The notes beneath the pieces are model-generated. The model saw nothing but the letters and a program-made list of their open reading frames with translations, was not told where the DNA came from and did no database searches. From Phragmites australis (taxonomy: Eukaryota > Streptophyta > Magnoliopsida > Poales > Poaceae), in contig NC_084944.1 in NCBI RefSeq assembly GCF_958298935.1, forward strand, positions 19,375,679 through 19,439,678: DNA of 64,000 nucleotides. The letters are read 5' to 3'. The translations under genes and the position numbers were made by a program. Positions 56,954 through 64,000 of the stretch are shown one piece after another (the stretch's first letter is position 1; each line of letters begins with the position of its first letter).

Positions 56954-58651
56954 ATGGCTGGAGACCGTTTTGAGAAGGGTCGCACTTTCGAGAGGAAAAA
57001 GAAACAAAGAAGTGACCCCCGTGCTCAAGAATCAAGTGCTCCTGCCCAATCAGAAGATAGTGGAAGCGGCCATGCTAGCGGTGAAAGAGTCCGCAAAATA
57101 GCCGCAAGTGGTGGTATTCACATTGAGGAAGGCGGAGTTGCTGGAAGTTATGACAGGGACCTTGTGACCATCTGCCGAACCAAATCTCAAGCTATGCGAG
57201 GCCGAGAGTCTGCAAGGGGAAAGGGGCCAGCCAAAGTAACTGCAGGAAGAGGTCGAGGAAGAATGCCTTCTACTGAAGAAAGAGGCAAAGGTGTTGCACA
57301 AGATAACTCATCTGAATCCGAGGATAATGAAGAAGAACAAGCTGATGAAGTCATTGGACCCTTAAAGCTTCACAGACCTCGGAGAACTGCTTCTGTTGTT
57401 GATGCTCCAAAAAGGACAGTAAACTACATGAAGAATGTATCAAGGGTTGTTAGTGAAAGGTTGAACAACCCATATGATTTTAAGAAGAATGTTGCCGATT
57501 ATCGTTTCTGGAATGATTTTCAGGCAGACTTCTATGAGACGGTAATTTTGGCCAAGAAGAAGCCTATTACTCCCATGCAATGGATTGATTGGGATTATAT
57601 GGCCAGGAAGAACGACCCGATGTTCACTGAAGTGATTGCAGCCTGTGAGAGCAAAAGGGTAAAAAATATTATGGCCTTCAGGTATGATTGGTGCGAGGAG
57701 GTTATCGCACAATTCTATGCCACAGTGTGGTTTGAGGGATGTGAAAATCCCATTATGCACTGGATGACAGAGGGAGTCAAATACAGGATCAGTTTCAGAG
57801 GCTTCACTCACTACTTCCATCTAGATGCCAGAGATACTTCCAAGGATCAAATTCACAATGAGAATCAGCTGACATTGGAAGAAATTGGGTTCATGTATCT
57901 AAATCATGGACGAGTTGAGTTCGGAAAGCTCACGGGGATGAGGCCTTTCTATCGATGTTTGAACTCCTTATTCCGGCTCACCTTGGCGCCCAAGAGTGGA
58001 GATGCAACAACAGTTCAAAGTATCTCCAGAAATCTCCTTGCAGCCATGTCAAATGATCATGCTCCTTTCAGCGTGGCTCACTTTCTTTGGGAGGAAATTG
58101 TTTTTACATCCAAGTCGCCCATAAAAAGTTATGGATATGCCCCTTATCTCATGTTTATCATTGAAAGGATATCCAAGAAGACTTTTGTAAAGGAGATTAA
58201 GCATGAACCATACAGAATGAGGCCTTTGAACATTCGAGCTCCCTCCCCATCTCCATCACCTCCTCGTGCTCCTCCTAGCTCGAGACCGTTTGCCTCAAGA
58301 CGCGCTCCTCTAAGAGGGTCATCATTCATCAAGAGTGCTCTCAAAGCAATTTTCAAGATTTGCACTCACAATGCCACTCAAATCAAGGATCAAGGTGCTC
58401 GCTTAAGGAAAATGGAGAATCGTCAGAAACAAATGTACACATCCATGAATCTCCAACCTCCTTGCTCTCCTATTGAGTCAGATGAAGCGGAGAGTGCACC
58501 TTTTGAGGTTGAGAACCCTTGGGCATGGTATGATGAAGCTCAAGCAGCTGCCGAGAGTTCTCAACAACAAGCTCAAGACGATTCCTCTGACGGCAACGAA
58601 GGAAGTGATGACGAGGAAGAAGATGATGAGGAAGATGGTAGCAGCGAGTAG
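56954..58651 (+). CDS. Sirevirus third ORF (envelope-like protein), 565 aa
   Basis: Open frame of 565 residues from ATG 56954 (context cttgcaATGGC). Parts: charged Arg/Lys/Ser-rich N-terminus (1-150) with several RGR-like runs; conserved globular domain (about 160-420) with RFWNDFQADFYETVI, WIDWDYM, RYDWCEEVIAQFYATVWF, GFTHYFHLDA and MRPFYRCLNSLFRLTL; Pro/Ser/Arg-rich hinge (about 425-455); possible coiled coil (~470-500); very acidic tail. Sireviruses carry such an ORF in the place of env, but I see no signal peptide or clear membrane span here, so entry function is not supported; the N-terminus looks nucleic-acid-binding. It is the only intact gene of element G. Confidence 0.82.
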   Translation: MAGDRFEKGRTFERKKKQRSDPRAQESSAPAQSEDSGSGHASGERVRKIAASGGIHIEEGGVAGSYDRDLVTICRTKSQAMRGRESARGKGPAKVTAGRGRGRMPSTEERGKGVAQDNSSESEDNEEEQADEVIGPLKLHRPRRTASVVDAPKRTVNYMKNVSRVVSERLNNPYDFKKNVADYRFWNDFQADFYETVILAKKKPITPMQWIDWDYMARKNDPMFTEVIAACESKRVKNIMAFRYDWCEEVIAQFYATVWFEGCENPIMHWMTEGVKYRISFRGFTHYFHLDARDTSKDQIHNENQLTLEEIGFMYLNHGRVEFGKLTGMRPFYRCLNSLFRLTLAPKSGDATTVQSISRNLLAAMSNDHAPFSVAHFLWEEIVFTSKSPIKSYGYAPYLMFIIERISKKTFVKEIKHEPYRMRPLNIRAPSPSPSPPRAPPSSRPFASRRAPLRGSSFIKSALKAIFKICTHNATQIKDQGARLRKMENRQKQMYTSMNLQPPCSPIESDEAESAPFEVENPWAWYDEAQAAAESSQQQAQDDSSDGNEGSDDEEEDDEEDGSSE

Positions 58652-59072
58652 GCTCTCTCTTTTTGGTGCTTGATGCCAAAGGGGGAGAGATAGTTTTCCT
58701 TTCTCTTAGTTTCCTTAGTTTTGGTCCCCTTTAATTTCTTTCGCCGTTGGACAATTGGATTCTTGTTTGTGATGAACCTTGTGTTATTTAAATTCATAAG
58801 ACCTTTTATGTTAGTATGATGGTTGTTGTACTTTCATTAGTTTTGTGTGCTCTATGTCTTATCATAAATTTTTGCATCCCACGGATTCTAGGATATAGGG
58901 GGAGCTCTTGTGGATTCAAATTCCTAAATAAATGCATTGTTGTTTAACTTTGTTTAAAACAATGCACACATTTAGGGGGAGCTTACCATATCTTCTAGAA
59001 TTCAAAACCTTTTTCATATATCCTTGTGTATACTTTAATCGGGTTGTCATCAATCACCAAAAAGGGGGAGAT
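58652..59072 (+). other. 3' region of element G with several polypurine tracts
   Basis: Purine runs of AGGGGGAG type at 58679-58690, 58897-58904, 58973-58981 and the terminal 59061-59072. Only the last abuts the LTR. Multiple tracts are a known Sirevirus trait. Confidence 0.75.
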
Positions 59073-60685
59073 TGAAAGTGCATCTAGGCCCCCTAAGTGG
59101 GTTTTGGCTTATTGATGACAGAACGATTAAAGAACTAACATGCTTTGTGAGTATTGAACAGGTATGAGCATTAGTTGTGAAGGTAAATGACGTTTGACGC
59201 CCGTCGAAACAATTGAAGAATCAACGAAGGATACAAGATAGGGCTTAAATTCTTTTACTTTTGAAATTGAGTCTAGGATAGATTTTTTCCTAGATGGATG
59301 GATTCATTTGCTTGATTAGTGTCTCAATGCTCAAGAGATCCTTTAGAATCACCCAATTGAGAGACACATTCACTCACGGACACGAAACTCTTTCTGAAAA
59401 TCTTCAGAGTCCGGAGTCTCCGGTGTTCACCGGATACTCCGGTACTCAGCGTTCAGCCGGAGTCTCCGAGTTAGCCTCCGGCAGAGAGTCTCGGTTACGG
59501 TTTAATCTTTTCAAGAAAAAGACCGGAGTCTCCGGTGTTCACCGGATACTCCGGTAAAATGTTTAGTGTGCAGTCGGAGTCTCCGAGGTAGACTCCGGCA
59601 GAGGCTCTCGGTTAGCTTTTAATCTTTTTGTTAAAAAGAAGTAAAGACCGGAGTCTCCGGTGTTCACCGGATACTCCGGTACCTGGAGATGCCGGAGGAT
59701 CCGGCTAGTCTCCGGACTTAGTCTGTTTTGGAAAATCTGTCAGGACCGGAGACTCCGGTGTTCACCGGAGACTCCGGTAATTAAACAGAACTGTAACGGC
59801 TAGTTCTGACACGTTCGTGACCGTTCTGACGCCATTTTTGGAATTAGGACCGGAGACTCCGGTGTACACCGGATACTCCGGTAAGCTCTGACAAAAACAG
59901 TAACGGCTAGTCTGTGAGAGAGGGCTATAAATGCCCCCTCTCTCCATAGCATTTAGAGCTTGCTGTGGCTGGTTTCCTTGAGACCTCTTGAGCACTTTAA
60001 GAGCATTCAAAGCCCCTCCAATCATCTCTAGAGCCAAATTTGCACAAATTTGAGAGTGTGTATTTGGAGAGGGTTCAAGCCACTTGAGCATTGATTTCTT
60101 CATCGAGCATTTACTGCGATCATCTCCTTTGAAGCTTTGGGTTTCTAGAAGGAAAGGAGTCGCCCGAAGAGCACCCAAAACTTGTGGTGTACCTCGGGAA
60201 GTTTGTAAGCATCTTCATATTGAGTAAGAATTTCTAGCTTGATCTTTGTGGTCGCTAGAAGAGGATAGGGTTGGAGAAGACCCGGCTCTTTGTGAGCTCC
60301 TCAACGGAGACGTAGGCACTTCTTTGTGAGGTGGCCGAACTCTGGGATATATTCTCGTGTTCTTACTTGTGAAACTTACTTGATCGTGTGCATTTGGTAA
60401 TTTGTCATTTAAATTGCTATAGTATCAATCTTGCTAGTTTTAATTGTTATTCCAGCTTAGTAATATCTACTTGACCTAGTGCAACTCATAGAATCTAGCT
60501 GTGGTCTTTAGTTCAAATTTATTCTGAAATTTCCTGTCAGGCCGGAGACTCTGGACTAGACCGGATACTCCGGACCATACCGGAGTATCCGGACTTCACC
60601 GGAATATCCGGCAGTTTAATCCGCTGTTTTTAGTTTTAAATTTCAGAAAAGCCTATTCACCCCCCCCCCCCTCTATGCACTTTCA
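59073..60685 (+). repeat. 3' LTR of element G (1,613 bp)
   Basis: Partner of 49052-50645. Differences include an altered palindrome unit near 59455-59480 and a longer C run (60660-60671). TATAAA at 59926-59931. Ends GCACTTTCA, followed by CCCTG. Confidence 0.94.
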
Positions 60686-60690
60686 CCCTG
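60686..60690. repeat. Target-site duplication of element G, right (CCCTG)
   Basis: Identical to 49047-49051. Confidence 0.9.
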
Positions 60691-60933
60691 AAGATCGATA
60701 ATCAATCAGCAATTGCCATGAACAAATCCAGTCCACAATGAAAGGAGTAAATATATTGATACATGATTCTACTACAATAGAGAATGTGTGGAATCATGGA
60801 TGATAGAGGTGCGACATGTTTGCATAGAAGACCAACTTGTTGATATCCTAACCAAGTCCCTTGGATGATTGAAGTTCATGGAGATGAGGGAAAAGATCGG
60901 TGTACAAATCGTCAACAAAATTAAGGAGGAGAT
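60691..60933 (+). pseudogene. RNase H end and polypurine tract of element F, after element G
   Basis: Resumes with DNQSAIAMNKS sense (60700-60730), then LVDILTKSLG (60835-60868), the copia RNase H end. The purine run AAGGAGGAGAT (60923-60933) leads into the 3' LTR. This continuity confirms that G inserted into F. Confidence 0.8.
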
Positions 60934-61258
60934 TGTTGAGTTAATCTAGTTGCTTTCGGCTAGGAATTAGAGTTCTAAACAAAATAGGTTAAGGTTTCCT
61001 AGTTAAAGTAGGAGTCAAATACGTATCCTAGTCTGATCATAGTAAGTTCAACTTGTAAGTATATAAGCAAGGCAAGGGGGTCTAGTTTTGTAACAAGTAA
61101 GGGAAAACGAAAATAGAAATAAAAAATAAGGAGGCATGAAACACATCTCTGGCCAAGAGTGATTCTACTGTATTCTAACTTGTACCTTATTGGTTTTGCC
61201 ATATTCGTAAGTGCAACTTGAGTTCGTTCTGAACATCAAGGTCTTGGGCAAAGAACCA
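60934..61258 (+). repeat. 3' LTR of element F
   Basis: Begins TGTTGAGTTAATC after the polypurine tract and ends near GGGCAAAGAACCA. Partner of 44691-45021. Confidence 0.82.
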
Positions 61259-61908
61259 ACATGCATCGGCAAAGGGCTCACTACCGGACCCTATCGTTGT
61301 CGTATTTCCTTTTTTATGGTGCTTCGTTGTTGCCGACCAACATCGCCGCAAAATGACCGCCGTGACGACTGTGAACCCAACTTGCACGATGGCAGGACAC
61401 GAGGCACTAGGCCGTAGGCACCATACACCACCTCCTCTGTTTGGATTGCTGCTGCCATCGGCCCAGTCACCTATGAGAGGTAGAGAAGGTGGCAAGCTGT
61501 AGCGCTTGCGGCGGTGGATGGCAATATAGTATATATCAATATATGTGTTACAAATGTATGAATCTTGTGGGAACATAAATTGATGTCGAAAAAGCTTTTA
61601 CAATCTTATAACTTAATTGGGTTTATAGATAGTATATTAAGGTAGAAATTAGTGATCAGAGCTGTATTTGTTTTTAAGAGTGTCCTGGAGAACGTTAAAA
61701 ACATGGGTTTACCGTTAGATGACACAGCCATAAATAGCTACGGCCCACGGCACAAAGCCGAGCCCACCTGGTGAAAATGGATCGAAAGAGTATGAACATC
61801 AATCACCAGAAAAACGTAGGACAGCGTCTCATAAAGAAAAAGAAAAGGAACATTATTCTCATCTTTCTTGTGTGAGAAATTAAAAAGACTAAAAATAATT
61901 AAATATGC
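61259..61908. other. Intergenic stretch between element F and the tRNA gene
   Basis: A mildly GC-rich part (61280-61520) and an AT-rich part. Open frames on both strands overlap LTR F or lack domains. A T-rich stop signal for the tRNA lies at its right end (see the tRNA entry). Confidence 0.4.
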
Positions 61909-61980
61909 GCGCCAGGTAGGGGTCGAACCTACGGCCTTCTGCTTAGGAAACAGACGCTCTATCCACTGAGCTACAGGCGC
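61909..61980 (-). tRNA. tRNA-Arg (anticodon CCU)
   Basis: 72-nt cloverleaf on the minus strand. The 7-bp acceptor stem has one T-T mismatch at position 6. D arm with A box GTAGCTCAGTGG, anticodon stem TCTGT/GCAGA, loop TTCCTAA with anticodon CCT, T arm GTAGG/CCTAC with TTCGACC, no intron. It decodes AGG as Arg. Downstream on the minus strand TTTTTAG (61887-61893 region) can end pol III transcription. Confidence 0.93.
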
Positions 61981-62947
61981 TTTTGTGGTGGTTCTTGGCT
62001 CGTTTAGTAGAGACCGTAATATTTGCTGCTTTGCTTTGGCTCAAACCAAGAAATGTTAACAAGATCCTATATATGTACTGAAATAAATTTGAGTGCCATC
62101 AATACATAAACTTATTTTGATAAAAAATAATATTGTTAAACAAAGACAGAGAGGATTATTATGCAGGATTATCTATACCAAATAGCACCAAGTGCAAAGC
62201 TTCTTGCAAATTAAGCTCTGTCTGCATTTAATTATTTTGCAGCACTAAAAATAAGCCACTCGTCTCTAAATAAATAGAAGAGGTGCACCGTATGACTGAT
62301 TAACTAGTTGCTGCTACCTTCATTTTATACAAAGAGAGATAATTTGCACCTAAATTTTTCTGAGAGCTAAATTTAGAGCCTTCACAAGTTCAACTGTGGT
62401 AGAAGACCCACCTTCTCTCTGCACAAGTAGAAAGGAGAAAAAAAAAGAAGAATACATCATTAATTGACCAATCGGAATGTAAAGGTCTCCTTCAAAGTGA
62501 AGGACTTCCATGGGAGTTTTGGAGGAATTGTATTTCTACTAATTCATATGAATGTATATATTGCACCATAGACAAGGCCTAAACCCTAGCTAATTTTTCA
62601 TAGTTGTTATTCAAGAGGATTCCTTAAATTTTAACGCAAATCTTATATAGCTATTTTTAAAAAATAATTTACCTATCAAAATATTTATAACATTCGAGAA
62701 AGAGTAAGACAAAAGTATATCGAGGTCGTAAGAAGCTCTGTACAGTCCTTGGCATGCACCAAAATTTAATAGTATTATCCATGCCTCCTAATTCTACCGC
62801 TGGTACCTCATATCTTAGGAGGAGAAGGCAAAAATAGCATGCGCTAGATAGCATAGTTGTGGTAAAATAAAACCCGTGTTGTTGATTCTAAAGTCAGCGT
62901 GTAATACAGAGACGAAGCTAGCTTGGTCATTGCGATCGATTAACTAT
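61981..62947. other. Intergenic, downstream of the bHLH gene
   Basis: AT-rich with short homopolymers. If the bHLH gene uses the donor at 63022, its last exon may lie here, but no convincing coding exon was found. The small minus-strand frame at 62669-62854 is unsupported. Confidence 0.35.
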
Positions 62948-63907
62948 TCACCAATCGCAGCAAGTAAATTGATTACTGTAGTCTTGGATCAGTTGTGATT
63001 TTGGGAAGAGGAAATGGAGCACCTGTGCGGTGATGGTGATGTTCAGCGACGAGTCCGCGAAGGGCACGACGTTGGTGTTTACGATGGACAGGCCATGCTT
63101 CTCCAGCTCCGTCAGCACCATGATCAGAACCCCCTTCTTCTCCCGGCAGGCCACCCTAAGCAAAACCGTGGTCCCACGTACGTCTGCCTCGATCTTTGGG
63201 CTCCCCTCGCCGCCGTCACCATCCTCGGAGCCGATGCAGCAGCGGGAGTCCAGCGGAGGGGACTCCGCCGTGCTCTGGTGGTGCTCCTCCTCCAGGGCCT
63301 TGAGCCTGTCCCTGAGGTGGTGCACGTACTCGATGGTGCTGTCCAGGACCGACACCTTGTCCGTCTGGGAAGGAAAACGACCAATCGTTGACGGCATTAG
63401 TTACCCTTTTCTGTTTGTTAGCGCGTCGCTACGTAGCAAGAGAAGTATCACCTTGGTGGTGTCGGGGACGATGGATGCCAGCGTCGCGAACTGCTGGTGC
63501 ATCTTCCCCCGCCGCTTCCGTTCGGCGATGGCATGCTCATGAACGCTCGTGCTTCCCCTCTGCCCACCTTTCCTCTCCATTATTGATGGTGCGGTGCCAG
63601 CGATGCCCTCCTTCGGCTCCCGTGCCGAGAAGCTCAGCTGCCTCGACGCGTCAGTGAAGGAGAACATGTTGTTGTTGCTGCTGCTGCCTCCTGCGTTCAT
63701 GGCCGTCGGGAAGCCCTCGGCGTAAGATTTGCTGATGTCCCCGACAAACGAGAAGCCCGCCGTGGATGCGGTGTGCCACGCGCATTGCTGCTGTTGATCC
63801 GGTCGTTCTTGCTGTTCTTGATTCCAGAGCTCGTTGGCGAGGGATTCAGCCATCTGCTGCATGCTCAGCGGGTCGATCAAGTCGACATCTCCCAGATCCT
63901 CGTTTTC
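62948..63907 (-). CDS. bHLH transcription factor, 5' end outside the window
   Basis: Minus strand. An exon at 63907-63452 (acceptor GTGCAG before GAAAAC) is followed by an 87-bp intron (63451-63365, GT...AG) and a second exon from 63364. The join is in phase and completes the bHLH domain: HEHAIAERKRRGKMHQQF (basic region and helix 1), IVPDTTK (loop), then TDKVSVLDSTIEYVHHLRDRLKALEEE (helix 2). The C-terminal part (IEADVRGTTVLLRVACREKKGVL..., VPFADSSLNITI) looks like the ACT-like domain of subgroup IVa factors. It binds E-box DNA as a dimer in the nucleus. No true ATG precedes 63907, so the first exon is right of the window. Coding ends at 62948 unless the donor at 63022 is used. Confidence 0.85.
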
Positions 63908-63940
63908 CTGCACCCAGTTCAATGAAACTACAGCATTAAT

Positions 63941-63958
63941 TCTTCTTCTTCTTCTTCA
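63941..63958. repeat. TTC microsatellite in the bHLH intron
   Basis: About six TTC repeats, upstream of the first visible exon (minus-strand sense GAA). Confidence 0.8.
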
Positions 63959-64000
63959 GTTGCAACATCGATCTATCACCTAGAAAATGGCTATCTGGGG

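Larger units (their letters stand above)
49052..60685 (+). mobile_element. Sirevirus G (Ty1/copia) with envelope-like third ORF, 11,634 bp
   Basis: LTRs begin TGAAAGTGC and end GCACTTTCA, with the 5-bp duplication CCCTG on both sides (49047-49051 and 60686-60690). Order: LTR, primer site, gag with zinc knuckle, protease, integrase, reverse transcriptase, truncated RNase H, long spacer, third ORF, several polypurine tracts, LTR. A third ORF, palindrome-rich LTRs and multiple polypurine tracts mark the Sirevirus lineage. The LTRs look very similar, so it is the youngest insertion here. A ~135-bp RNase H deletion and two stops make it defective. Confidence 0.93.
44691..61258 (+). mobile_element. 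Ty1/copia element F, decayed, split by Sirevirus G
   Basis: LTRs of ~330 bp starting TGTTGAGTTAATC lie at 44691-45021 and 60934-61258. Internal coding runs from 45058 to 49051, is interrupted by element G, and resumes at 60691 with the RNase H end and polypurine tract. The exact right end and target duplication are uncertain (TACAT left, AACAT/ACATG right). Multiple stops and frameshifts throughout. Confidence 0.85.

Noticed and set aside
61187..61576. 129-residue minus-strand frame left of the tRNA gene.
   Set aside because: Overlaps the 3' LTR of element F and shows no domain.
62948..63021. Final 24 residues of the bHLH reading (after ITITAQ).
   Set aside because: Kept within the CDS only provisionally: a CAG|GTGCTC donor at 63022 may end the exon, but no downstream exon could be found.
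1..64000. CRISPR arrays, bacterial operons or phage features.
   Set aside because: The repeats are LTRs, subterminal repeats or palindromes; all genes are plant or plant-transposon type.

Overview
The window is nuclear DNA of a grass (Poaceae). Evidence: Ty1/copia and Ty3/gypsy LTR retrotransposons nested in one another, a CACTA (En/Spm) DNA transposon, intron-containing genes with plant splice signals, a GC-rich bHLH gene and a plant-type tRNA-Arg(CCU). The sequence alone does not fix the species. About 52 kb of the 64 kb is transposon. Host loci are one domesticated Mutator-transposase gene of MUSTANG type (31.6-41.7 kb), one tRNA-Arg gene (61.9 kb) and a partial bHLH gene leaving the right edge (62.9-63.9 kb).

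Layout. (1) 1-30966 reads as an old Sirevirus-like copia element (H) whose 5' end lies outside the window. It holds a decayed gag (1-1470), a short 3' region, a polypurine tract near 29490 and a 3' LTR to about 30966. Three elements lie inside it: gypsy B (1662-8897, TSD TTTTG, CRM-like), gypsy chromovirus C of Tekay/Del type on the minus strand (8973-20942, TSD GTAGG, two 3,125-bp LTRs) and CACTA element D (21425-29276). (2) 30967-42830 is the MUSTANG-like locus: PB1 domain, MuDR DNA-binding domain, degenerate MULE DDE domain, SWIM and CCHC zinc fingers. I could join its exons in phase into 818 residues. Its fourth intron carries a decayed copia element E (34727-39424, TSD AGTTT). (3) 44691-61258 is a decayed copia element F, split by a younger Sirevirus G (49052-60685, TSD CCCTG) with gag, pol and an envelope-like third ORF. 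(4) 61259-64000 is a short genic island with the tRNA and the bHLH gene.

Most notable. First, the extra ORF upstream of gag in chromovirus C begins with a stretch strikingly like the histone H3 tail (MARTRKTACKST against H3 ARTKQTARKST), in an element whose integrase end carries a chromodomain. Second, Sirevirus G has what looks like an internal promoter for its envelope-like ORF: an array of the same CCGGA/TCCGG palindromes found in its LTRs, then a TATA box, a leader with a plausible intron, and the ATG. Third, CACTA element D shows a similar layout, with subterminal-type repeats and a TATA box in front of its second gene.

None of the retroelements looks autonomous. B and G have deletions in RNase H, C has lost the second Asp of the reverse transcriptase YxDD box, and E, F and H carry many stops. 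The two host proteins look intact: the MUSTANG-like frame is open throughout, and the bHLH frame is open as far as the window shows.
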